Shown here: positions 43,748-53,695 of the stretch, piece by piece
How the letters are laid out: each line of letters begins with the position of its first letter
Numbering within the stretch: the stretch's first letter is position 1
Translations under genes and position numbers: made by a program
Source: Alopecurus myosuroides
Taxonomy: Eukaryota; Streptophyta; Magnoliopsida; Poales; Poaceae
Direction: 5' to 3'
Assembly: GCA_028641055.1 (NCBI GenBank)
Contig: CM054060.1
Span: 161,794,696 to 161,858,695, forward strand
Length of the DNA stretch: 64,000 bases
Notes under the pieces: generated by a model
Database searches by the model: none
What the model was told of the DNA's origin: nothing
What the model saw: only the letters and a program-made list of their open reading frames with translations

Positions 43748-44797
43748 TGATACGTCATAAACGTATCCTTAATTTCTGATGTTCCGTGTTGTTTTCATGC
43801 CATATGCTACATGTTTTCCTTACACTTTATGTCATTTTTATCAATTTCCCGGGACTAACCTATTGACAAGATGCCATAGAGCTAGTTCATGTCTTCTGCT
43901 GTTTTTAGTTTCAGAAAATTTGTTCTGGAAATATTATCGGAATTGGACGATTCGAAGCCCGGAAGTCTTAGAATCCCGAAGGTTCCACGGAGTCCCAAAA
44001 AGGCCCAAAGAGGGGCGACACCATAGGGTGGCGCACCCCCTGGCCACGCCTGGGGATGGTGTGGGCCCGTCGGGCGCCCACCGCCATCGCCATTTCGCCT
44101 ATATAATCCCCCCGATGCGTGAACCCTAAATATATACCACTTTTCCTTCGTTTACATTGTTTACATTACACACTTTGCTTACTGCAATAATCTGTTGCTT
44201 GCAACTTAATACACAATGTTTGTTCGGATGATATTCAGAGGGTGGATTATTAGTCATAGATGCAGTTGGATGTCGGTCTATGTATCTTGTTGTAATGCCC
44301 GCACTAATCTCATAGTAATCATCATGTCATGCATGCTTCTTTATCTATCAACTGCCTAGCTCTAATTTGTTCATCACACATGTTAGCTATATTTTATGGA
44401 GAGACACCACTAGTGAACTGTGGACCCTGCTCCATTTTCTCATACTGATAATACAACCACTGCAATTACTGTTTTCACACTGCTACTGTTGTTTTCATAT
44501 TGTTCTCATACTGTTTTCCACACCATACGGTTAACCTCTTTGTGTTCAGCAAAACAGGTAAGATTGACAACCTCACTGCTTCATTGGGGAAAAGTGAATT
44601 GATTATGTTGTATAGGTTCCACGTTGTTGCTGAACCGGTAGTGCGCCCTGCCACCGAAGCTGCATCAACCTTTGGAAGTTGCTTCTTTCTGCTACTGGTC
44701 GATTCAACCTTGGTTTCTTTTCTGGGGGAGACTTGCTAGTGTGCTCATCAAACCTTCCTCTTGGGGTCTCCCAACGAGTGCAAGTCATGCACCTTCA
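43748..44797 (+). repeat. 5' LTR of the 4.4-kb Gypsy element
   Basis: 1050 bp. A TATA box (TATATAAT, 44100-44107) follows a GC-rich U3. Its last 170 bp, with GTAGTGCGCCCTGCCACC and CCTTCCTCTTGGGGTCTCCC, recur at 47960-48131. Confidence 0.75.
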
Positions 44798-44807
44798 AGC
44801 ACTTTTC

Positions 44808-44825
44808 TGGCGCCGTTGCCGGGGA
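44808..44825 (+). promoter_or_regulatory. Primer binding site, Asp-tRNA type
   Basis: TGGCGCCGTTGCCGGGGA, ten bases after the LTR end. It differs by one base from the expected complement of plant Asp-tRNA. The spacing is longer than the usual 0-5 bases. Confidence 0.7.
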
Positions 44826-44968
44826 GGAAGAGAATTTCTGCAAGAGGAGTCTCTCACCTCCAATCATTTCTACTTTGTTATTTTTTTTGCTTGTTACTTG
44901 GTTTATCATGCTTGCTATCAACGGTTGATTTCTGTGAAATAGATCTTATTGGCATAGTGGGTTCACAG

Positions 44969-46343
44969 ATGAACAACAAAAATATTATAATGAACACCGC
45001 TTGTCACAAAAAGGGATGCCCTTATGGAAGCAAATTAATAAATTGCATGACTATGCTAAAAACTTGTGCTCTACTTATAATGTTACTCATTGCTTTGATA
45101 AAGATTGTTGCTATAGGAGGTATAAACACCTCCCTTTTCAATGTGAGTATAATGATAATGTTACCATATCTTCTTATGCTAAGGGAAATTATGACTTTTA
45201 TGATGTGGAACAAATTGAGGAATTTATTGCTTGGAAGGGTGCATTCGAAATTGCCTATTTGCTTGAAAGTATTGATGTTGCACCTTATAAATACGAGATT
45301 TATGCTATACTTGAATATTTCTTTGATAATTACAAGGATTGTAATTACTACATTATTAAAAATCTTAATAGATACTCTCCTCCAAAGGAGGAGACTAATG
45401 CCTTGCAGGAACCTATGGAAGAAGAAATTGTTGAATCTGGAAACTCATTGGATGAAAAGAGGAGGAGAGTGATGAAGAATGGAGTAGTTACCCATGTCTA
45501 CCTAACAATGAGAGTAACTCTTTAACTCATACCTTATTTGATTGCCCTCCATGCTTACCAAAGGAGGATAAGTGCTATACTGATAATTGTGATGATCCTA
45601 TTGATTCTTTTGAAATATCCCTTTTTGATGAAATTGATACTTGCTATACTTGTGACCTTGATACTACTCTGAATGGAATTTGTGAGAATTATATTTCTAC
45701 CGTTATTTATGATAATCTATGCTTCTTTGATAAATCCTATGATAATTCTCTATTTATTCCAACTATTGATATGCATGATAGTGAGGAAGTTTGTTTAGAA
45801 AATTTATATGATAATGCCCTGGATGTTGGTCCTATGTTACTTGATGTTATAAATTATAATGCTACTAAAAATAGGATTGCTATTATTATTCCTATACCTT
45901 TTATGAGTGATCAATCATCTCGTTTTTATATTGCTAAAAGTGGGAAAAAAGAGGAGCTAATTTTTAATTTTCATCCCACTATTTTTGATCTTGATATGAA
46001 TTGTGTGCTTTTAGACGATGATAAACACGCTTTATGTGATAATTATGTTGTTGATTTTTCTCATGATGCTACTGAAAATTATTATGAGATAGGAAAATAT
46101 GGTTGTAGGAATTTTCATGTAACAAAAACACCTCTCTTTTTGTTGAAAGTTTTGAAATTGCTCTTGTTCTACCTTCCCATGATTTCTAGTTTGAACTTCT
46201 TTAATTTATTTTTTTACAAGATTCCTATGCACAGGAAGTGGGTTAGACTTAAATTTTTTTTATTCTTGCTTCTTGATGCTCACTTTTTATTAATTCATAT
46301 TTCTTATGTGAGCATCCACTTGATTCCATTTTTCTGGGCCTAG
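44969..46343 (+). pseudogene. Internal reading frame of the 4.4-kb Gypsy element
   Basis: Two main open stretches, about 44999-45525 and 45771-46343, with a readable stretch between them (HTLFDCPPC, CDLDTTLNG). The first begins near CHKKG-PLWKQI, and has CDK/DKDCCYRRYKHLPFQCEY and a long acidic Tyr-rich region. The second is acidic and then hydrophobic. Such acidic frames of unknown function occur in place of gag-pol in abundant Triticeae Gypsy families. I do not recognise a domain. The splits make the present copy non-functional. Confidence 0.55.
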
Positions 46344-47959
46344 CTAAAAGGCGTTAAAGAAAATCACTTCTTGGGAGATAACCCATGGTTTTATTTTTTT
46401 GCTTTGTTTTTCTCTGTTTTTTTAGTCAAGGGGTTGTATACTTATGTATAAACTCCTTTGTATCTTCATTTTCATGTATTAGTTGTGCCAAGTAAAGTTT
46501 CTAGCGAAAGTTGGAGTTGGTTTTGGATTTCTGCACAGGAAACAGATTTCTGCTGTCCACCGTAAAAAATCGTATAAATTTCAGAAAGATCAAAATGATC
46601 TGAAACGTTTTGTGCTTATTTATCATCTAATTCCAAAACTTTTTTGTTCTTTATGTTTTTTGATTTGAGTAAGGTAAGTGCCCCGAAAAAATCGTCTTTA
46701 CAGACTGTTCTGGTTTTGGCAGATTCTGCCGTTTTTCTTACATTTGCTTTTTTACGATGTCAAGTGGATTTCTTTGCTTCAAGAAACATTAGTGGCTGTA
46801 GCTAATGTTTAAAAGTATCAATAGCACTTGTTCCCATACAGAACCCATGGATTTTGGATTGTTGCACTAACCCTCTAATGCGAATTACTTTTTGAAGTGT
46901 GGCGTGAAGAAAGTTTTCAAGGGTCAAGAGAAGAAGGTGATATAATATGATCAACAAGAGTGCAAGGTCAAAGCTTGGGGATTACCCTGCGGTTCATCCC
47001 AGAAAATTCTAAGAAGACTCAAGCATCTAATCTTGGGGGCATCCCCTTCTTCATCAACAATTTATGAGGTCATTTCTAGTGAAACTATATTTTTATTCGG
47101 TCACATCATATGAAATTTACTTGGAGCGTCTGTTTGTTTTCCTTTGTTTTCCTTGCTGAAATAATATAGTTGGAACCTAGCATTCTTTTTGTGGGAGAGA
47201 TACACGCTGCGCTTTTTTGTTTGAATACTCGTTATGCTCGTATTCTTAGTTTTTCTTCTAGCTGCTGCAAAATTCCTGTTTATCTCCTATTTTTCTTGCA
47301 TCTCTTATTTGGAGTTGTTAGTTTTAGTAAAGTTGTGTTAGTACTCTCTTGTTTCATTTCTGTATCTCTTGGAGAGTTTTTTTTATTATGAAATGCTTGG
47401 TGTTGGAAAGCAGTAGTACAATTTTAGTAGAGAAGCTTGTATTGACTATGGTTAGAATTTTTCATGTCATGCTAAATGTTATTTTAATTCTAAAGCCTAG
47501 TAGTTATTTTTTAGCATGACTTGTCTCAAATAGCTGAGAGTGTTTAATGTGCCTTTGAAAGAATAATGAGTTGTTCGTGTCATATTGAAGCATAAAATTA
47601 TGGTGTTCTCCTTTGAATGTTTTATTTGGTTGACTTGGCGCATGCTTACACCATGTTTATGACTACAAACCAGTCACTTACAGCCTCTATGATCATTTAG
47701 TTTTTGAACTTGTAGTACCACTTATGCTTTGATTATGGACATTATTGCTCTCTTGATTGGTCCCTCAAAGTCTTTTGCTAGCCTCCACCTGTACTGAGTA
47801 TGAGTTCTACTCGTGCATCCAACTCCCAAAAACCAAAGTTTTCCAAATGTGTCCACCATACGTACCTACATTGTGGTATTTAACTGCCACTCTAAAGTAA
47901 ATTGCTCATGTGTTACCTTTAAAACTTTCAAAATTACTCCTCTTTTGTGCTCCTGTTTT
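46344..47959 (+). other. Non-coding internal region of the 4.4-kb Gypsy element
   Basis: AT-rich, with short frames only. It starts with CTAGCTAAAAGGCGTTAAAG and a CTTGGGAGATAACCCA segment, which in related elements follows the reading frame. No polypurine tract is left because the 3' end was deleted. Confidence 0.6.
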
Positions 47960-48131
47960 AGCTGCTGACCGGTAGTGCGCCCTGCCACCTCAGTCGCATC
48001 AAACTTCGGAAGTTGCTTCATTCTCCTACTGGTCGATTCAACCTTGGTTTCTTTTCTGAGGGAAACTTGCTGCTGTGCTCATCAAACCTTCCTCTTGGGG
48101 TCTCCCAATGAGTGCAAGTTCTGCACCATCA
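47960..48131 (+). repeat. 3' LTR remnant of the 4.4-kb Gypsy element
   Basis: About 170 bp matching the end of the 5' LTR (44630-44797). It ends ...ACCATCA, followed by the target duplication AGGTG. Confidence 0.8.
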
Positions 48132-48257
48132 AGGTGCCGAACGTGCGTAAACCCGTGTCTCTCTTTCCTGAATAACCCATTCGAATCTTTGTCTAGAAGT
48201 GATGGCCTCACAACTAAGTTATCACATGAGGACACTTGTCGTTACAACCCCATGACA
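48132..48257 (+). repeat. Old Gypsy 3' LTR, piece 3 (3' end)
   Basis: Resumes the old LTR after AGGTG. It ends most plausibly at ACCCCATGACA near 48257, giving an LTR of about 550 bp in all. The end is inferred from the CA terminus only. Confidence 0.5.
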
Positions 48258-49030
48258 AGACCTTTGAGGGAGGTCACCATACCGTACAAGGTTGGGGAAA
48301 TCTCCACAACTTAATTGGAGGCTCACAAGAATATTCCGCGAGATACCAAAGCTTTGAGGTAGCAACAAGGTCCCGGAAGATTCCAAAGCTTTGAGACAAC
48401 AAAACTGTCTAGAGGACTCCAAGTACCAAAGAGGAACGAGCTCTAAGGCACTCCAAGCACCTAAGAGTAAAAAATTCTCACCTTCAACTTCCACGTATCA
48501 ATGGCAACCGATTTAATGGAAAGAACAAAAGAAGTTCTCAAATAATCAACCCTCAAATCCCACAAATGCTATGGGGGGATAAGAGAGGGAAGAACAAAGA
48601 TGAACTCAACAAATGAATCCTAAGATCCAAATCTAAAAGGCTTCGCCTCACTAAGAGCAGAGATGGTTTGGTGGAAATATGGATCTAAATCTCCTCTCTG
48701 TTAAGTTTAAAAAAATCTCATCTCTATTTTCCCTTCAAATAGAGGCTAAAACCATGGAGGATTAGAGATATAGAAAAGTTCATGACGGAATCAATTTGGA
48801 ATATTCTGGATCCCGGAATATTTGGGGTCATTCTGGTCTATTCCGACCACCTAACAGAAGTCGCCAATCTAAGATTATTCTGGAATATTCTAGATGATAT
48901 TGGTAAATGTATCTTATTGGAAAGCAACAAAAATAAACTTAATATTAGAGAGCTATCTAATATACTTGCACAAGCTTATGCAATACCCGCACAAAATTGT
49001 TCTCTAGATCCAATTGTATCTATGCATAGT
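48258..49030 (-). other. Flank, probably internal sequence of a minus-strand Copia element
   Basis: No credible gene. From about 48780 to 49030 the sequence adjoins the primer site of the minus-strand LTR and is probably its internal leader. The part before that contains loose CCAAAGCTTTGAG repeats (48347 and 48386) and could belong to another element. Boundaries are not visible. Confidence 0.35.
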
Positions 49031-49032
49031 AT

Positions 49033-49044
49033 GCTCTGATACCA
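49033..49044 (-). promoter_or_regulatory. Primer binding site of minus-strand Copia element
   Basis: On the minus strand TGGTATCAGAGC, a perfect initiator-Met type site, one base after the LTR terminus CA. Confidence 0.85.
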
Positions 49045-49045
49045 C

Positions 49046-51150
49046 TGCTGGTCTACGATGCGGAATGTAAATTTTTTCCCTATGTAGTCTGCCAAGATCG
49101 CTATGCAGATAACGTGGCATGCCCATACATGCGAGGATCGGGATCATGACTCACCGGGCAGCGGATTCGATGTAGTTGTAGAAGAGATCTGAACAATTAT
49201 AGATTCTCACAACTAGGCCTGGTTGTAAGGATGTCGCTAAGTCTTCCCTAGTCAAGGATCACACGTGTAATCCCTCTTATGGTGTGCACACATACGATCA
49301 TGTGGACCCGTAAGCACTCCGTCGTCCAGGACTCGACACCGATGAAAAGAGACAACCTTCTAGTGTTGCTAATTGGTAGATCTAATCAACTGTGATTAGA
49401 GATATTTATGAAACTGGAAGTTCCCAACACATGAGAGAAAAATAGAATTAGAGCTAGGTCTAATCTCGAAAGGACACCTCAAACCCCAATTATAAGAGGC
49501 TCTAATTCAATTAGAGGGGCTCTAATTAGACCCTCTGATTCTACTAGAGATAGAGAGAGAGAGAGAGAGAGGATTGAGAAACAATTGTGTGTTTTTCTTT
49601 GAGCCATGGGGTGGTTTATATAGTGGGAGGGAGGAGGATACTTTCCAAAGGGAGAGGGGAGTCCTAGTTGAACTAGGAGGTGGTGGCGGAACCACCCTCT
49701 CTAGCCCAACTCGGATTGGGTGGTGGAGTCCAACTCCACCTCCCTCTCCCTTCCTTTTTCCTTTTTATCCTTTTTCTTTTATCTTTTCCTGTCCAATAAT
49801 TTGAGGAAAAAATACCGGGACGAAGATTACCAACTTGTGAACCCACTAGGGCCCACCTGGCAGCCTCCTAAAATATGGTGCGGCCATGAGGGGGGAAACT
49901 ACCCCCTCCCGGTACCCCCATATATGGAAAGTCCCCGAAACTCGTCCGGAACCACTTAACACCTATAAATAAAATCATCGATATTATCTACCAATTGTAG
50001 AAACACATTTATAACATCACGAGACATCTCATTTCCTCCGTTTAATCTCATATAAATTCTGCCTAACACCGGCATAATTTCTCTCTAATAGAAACTTTCT
50101 CGAAACCACTCTGATTGACACCGGACTTGTTTTTGTGACATTGTAACGACATCGAACATTCACAAAACCAATAAAAACCTATTAATTATCTAAATTAAAG
50201 GTTGTCATGGCTTAAGAGTGTGAACGGTAAAGGCTCTATGACACACATACATGTTCGGAAACTTACCGAACAATAACCAACAACGGGACCGTGAACGTCC
50301 ATGGTGGCTCCTGTGTGTTCCCGAAGAACAAGGGAACCTTATAAGTTACTAATTGAAGGTATTCCCTTAACTTCACGATACCAATAATAGCACGAGGTGA
50401 TACTATGTGATCTAATATGATCAAACTCTTTGATCATAACACATAAAACTTCTTTACCTATATCATCCACTTTTCTCATCCATATTCCCGATGTCGTTGT
50501 GATAAACCACACTATGTCGAACCAGATGATATGAATTCGGTGATACTGAAAGGCCCAGAGTGTGTATCTCTCTATCGTCCAGAAGAGTTAAGTCCTAGTC
50601 TTGAACGGTCTCAGTTCCATTACACTTTCTAGGTCATACCCAGATATCACCATTATGATCCCTAGTTACGGCAAGACGGTTGATGACATCCAAAGTATAA
50701 CTTTCTATCATACGGTCACTAGATATTCTCATAGTATAGGAATTATAGTCAATGACAACTTCATATTTATTTGCTAAAATACTTCGTAATTGTTTAGTCT
50801 CTTTTAGCAACAACATACATTTGGGTCGGTTCGGTTCTATTGTTAATCGAACAATAAACTCTTATGTTTTGCTAGAATTGTAACCAAGTCCATGATCAGG
50901 AAAATGTGATCATCTCACAAACCATAAGATAATATGAGAGATAAGATTAGAAACTCTTGTTTGTTTATGTCTTCACACCCGCACAAACATTTTCCTTTGA
51001 AAACTCACTTTTCAAGCGCTATAGCAGTTGTAGCACGATGACATAAACTTAATTCTGACCTTGGAGATAGAATAATAACTGAATATTATTGTCTCTAGGG
51101 TATACGTCCGATAGAAGCCACGCTATGAGACCAGTAAAATACAAAACCTA
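49046..51150 (-). repeat. Copia 5' LTR on the minus strand (Angela-like)
   Basis: About 2.1 kb, ending ...CCAGCA at 49046. TATATAAA lies at about 49615-49622, a GA/CT tract near 49550, and a segment with CCCTAGAGACAATAATA near 51100 that resembles the start of Angela/BARE-type LTRs. Its U5 half is related to 1905-2868. The outer end is not defined because the element's other LTR is not seen. Short frames inside it are not genes. Confidence 0.7.
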
Positions 51151-51318
51151 GCAATACCATACCTTTTCCTTAATAATTCCATTTGAGCTAGGTGATTAAG
51201 ATCTTGACCGCCTCAAGTTGGAAAATCTTTTTCGATTGTGCTCTACTTGGTGAAGAGTTGTGAATTTCTCCTCCATAAATCATTATGCAAAGCATATTTT
51301 AGAGATGTATTCACTTTA
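51151..51318. other. Flank between Copia LTR and CACTA terminus
   Basis: About 170 bp with no recognisable content. It ends in TTA, the possible 3-bp target duplication of the CACTA element. Confidence 0.4.
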
Positions 51319-51665
51319 CACTATTAGGGAAAAGCTTACCCGTGACGCACCATTTTGCTTATCCGTGACGCACCTGGGCGCGTCACGGCTATCACGCCGT
51401 GCCTATGGGTTTAGCCGTGACGCACCTAGCTGGTGCGCCGCGCCTATTCATACCCGTGACGCACGGGCGAGGTGCGCCGCGACTACTGGGAGGCGCGTCA
51501 CGCGTAATTCTGAAGGTGCGCCACGGCTAGAAATTTAGGTACGTCACGGCTATGTAATGCCTCCACGGCTAAGTTCCTTGATGCGCCACGGGTATCCATT
51601 CAGGTACGTCATGGCTATCCTCTCAGGTGCGTCACGGGTATCCTTTTAGGTGCGTCACGGCTATA
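51319..51665. repeat. CACTA terminus and subterminal repeats
   Basis: After CACTATTAGGG there are about a dozen degenerate copies, in both orientations, of a CCGTGACGCACC / GGTGCGTCACGG motif, spaced 20-40 bp apart. Arrays of this kind bind the element's accessory protein in En/Spm. The same motif recurs at 60618-60775. Confidence 0.85.
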
Positions 51666-51976
51666 CTATGCTGTATTTTTTTAAAATTCGCAGTGCCGTA
51701 TTTATACAGGTATATACAGCTCAAATACAGAAGAATGTCAGTAGACAAAATATATCAAAACAGTTCTCTGACAAACAAATTATATATCATAGTTGACCAT
51801 ACTTCTTAGAATTCCGAATAGCTACATCAAACAGTTGATTATGAATACAAAGTGTTTATCAGAGTCAAATAGATACAAGTGACCTACATCAGACGGTTAA
51901 TCATCGGGACCGATTACATCGATCGATGATGCTTCACCATCGGGACAAGTGACCTATCTAGTCGCCGATAACCTAA

Positions 51977-52237
51977 TCATCTAGCTAGGAACCATAGCAT
52001 GACGAGCGAGGCGACGGCGACAAGAGCGGCGGCGATGGTCTTCATCCACTTGTTGTTCTTCTTCCTCTTCTTCTGTTCCTCCTCGAGATGGATGAACCAC
52101 CTAGCTTCCGCCGCCACTCTTGTGTTGTAGGATTTGTAGGCATTCCCTTTGAACTTGTTCACCTGCTCGAAGCAGTCTTCCTAGTGATCGTAGACTCCTG
52201 GAACCCTGCCTCTAAACACCACGTAGCACCTCGGCAT
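51977..52237 (-). pseudogene. Viroplasmin-like (RNase H1 N-terminal) domain with C-terminal membrane segment
   Basis: 86 codons from ATG at 52237, directly after an acceptor-like TCATTACAG. Residues 4-48 match the RNase H1 N-terminal/viroplasmin fold (PF01693): CYVVFRGRVPGVYD near the start, then QVNKFKGNAYKSY and a final R..AEA. The codon after YDH is TAG where this family has Trp, so one point change breaks the frame. A basic linker (KKRKKNNK) precedes about 20 hydrophobic residues (IAAALVAVASLVMLWFL) and the stop, as in a tail-anchored protein. The domain binds RNA/DNA hybrids or double-stranded RNA in known members. The family match is by eye. It lies between the second gene and the CACTA terminus; upstream exons are possible. 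Confidence 0.65.
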
Positions 52238-52370
52238 CTGTAATGACAAGAAAGAAAACCAAAAACAATAGTTTTAAACATGTCTGTAATAACTAGTAAA
52301 TGGAGATATATTACATAAATAAGATGAAAGTTAAACACAAAGGATCAAATTGGCCATTCATATCTTGTGC

Positions 52371-52702
52371 TTGTTACGAGGTAGTACATGTGATGGCGAT
52401 CCGGAGAAGGATAAAGACAAGGGTTTCTGAACTTCGTTGAAACTAAACAAAATCACATACGTAAGTGTTTGTGAGATCCGAACAAAGTTGGACCATTTCG
52501 TGCACATGCATAATGGGGACATTCTCCATAGCCCCGTCCGGGGCTATGAAAAATATCCCCATTACGTATATGTACTAAACGGTGCAACTCAGTTCTGATC
52601 TCACTAACAATAATATTACATATGCGACGTTCCTTAGTTCCAACCGAAACCCTCATCTTCATCCTTTTCCCGGATCACCACCGCCTGTAGTACCTCCTAA
52701 CA
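52371..52702. repeat. Long palindromic unit A
   Basis: Starts TGTTACGAGGTA and ends TACCTCCTAACA; the halves are imperfect inverted repeats. The centre is CATAGCCCCGTCCGGGGCTATG, flanked by TAATGGGGA...TCCCCATTA. It is related to unit B. Confidence 0.75.
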
Positions 52703-52757
52703 GGAACAAGATGATCATTGGGCCTTGATGTGAAGTTGGACCTTCACATTTTGTGTC

Positions 52758-53086
52758 TGTTACGAGGTAAGTACACGTGATGGCGATGCGGAGGAAGGAA
52801 GGGTTTCTGGAAATCTTTGAAACTAAATAAAATCATATATGTAATATAGTGAGATCCGGAAAAAATTAGACCCTTTTGTGCACATCCATAATGGCGACAT
52901 TGTTCATAACCCCAGACGGGATTTCTGAGCAATGTCACCATTACGAATGTGCACCAAAGGGTTCAATTTCTTTCGGATCTCACAAATCATATTACATATG
53001 TGACATTATTTAGTTCGAAAGAAATCCAGAAACCCTCGCATTTGTTCCTTTCCCCGGATCACCACCTCCTGTAGTACCTCTTAACA
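52758..53086. repeat. Long palindromic unit B
   Basis: 329 bp, TGTTACGAGGTA...TACCTCTTAACA, homologous to unit A and about 387 bp downstream of it. The arms pair over most of their length (for example GGGTTTCTGG with CCAGAAACCC). The centre differs from unit A. Confidence 0.75.
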
Positions 53087-53104
53087 GGAACAAGATGGTC
53101 ATCG

Positions 53105-53645
53105 GTCTGTGTGCCTCATATTTAGGGTGGACACATACAAGCGGCCATAAGTGGTGCCGCTGCGCCAAGTGGGATGCACAAGATCCTAACTTTGTGAAAA
53201 TCACATGGCGCACCGGACCACCTAGGCCATCTGAGTATGAACCAACTCTTTTAATCATCGGCATTTATACAAAAGATCGAACGAACATAGGACCGGAATA
53301 ATATAAAAGCAAGATAATCAAGCATTGACATAATTGAGCATCAGTTACAGAATGGACGATTCATAACTGTAACGATGTGTGCCTCAAATTTAGGGTGGAC
53401 ACATACAAGCGGCCTAGGTGGTGCCGCTGCGCCAAGTGGGATGCACAAGATCAAAATTTTGTGAAAATCACAAGGCGCACCGGACCACCTAGGCCATCTG
53501 AGTGTGAACCAACTCTTTTAATCATCGGCATTTATTGAAGAGATCGAACGAACATCACAAGTAGGACCGCAATAATAAAAAGCAAGATAATCAAGCATTG
53601 ACATAATTTAGCATCGGTTACACGATGGACGATTCATAACCCTAA
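53105..53645. repeat. 268-bp tandem duplication
   Basis: Two copies (about 53105-53372 and 53373-53645) sharing TTTAGGGTGGACACATACAA, GCGCACCGGACCACCTAGGC and GCAAGATAATCAAGCATTGA. They show a few substitutions and small indels. They lie immediately downstream of the second gene's stop and probably fall in its 3' UTR or beyond. Confidence 0.85.
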
Positions 53646-53695
53646 CGGTTAAGTTCAACTAATTTCGGAAAATATAGCAAGCCTTACAATAGTTC

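Larger units (their letters stand above)
43748..48131 (+). mobile_element. Non-autonomous Gypsy element without pol (WHAM/Sabrina-like)
   Basis: Flanked by AGGTG at 43743-43747 and 48132-48136. The left LTR is 43748-44797 (TGATACGTCA...TTCA). The primer site at 44808 is close to the complement of Asp-tRNA. The internal region holds one decayed reading frame and no pol. Only the last 170 or so bases of the 3' LTR remain (about 47960-48131), so a deletion has removed most of the 3' LTR and the adjoining internal end. The family name is from memory of similar Triticeae LTRs and is tentative. Confidence 0.8.

Noticed and set aside
44672..45472. 266-codon plus-strand frame across the LTR end and primer site of the 4.4-kb Gypsy element
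   Set aside because: It overlaps LTR and primer site; the acidic frame from about 44999 in another phase matches the expected internal frame better.
50634..50816. 60-codon minus-strand frame in the Copia LTR
   Set aside because: Lies inside an LTR with no start context or family match.
51627..51809. Short plus-strand frame through the CACTA subterminal repeats
   Set aside because: Starts at a non-ATG codon within repeats and runs into AT-rich spacer; no protein features.
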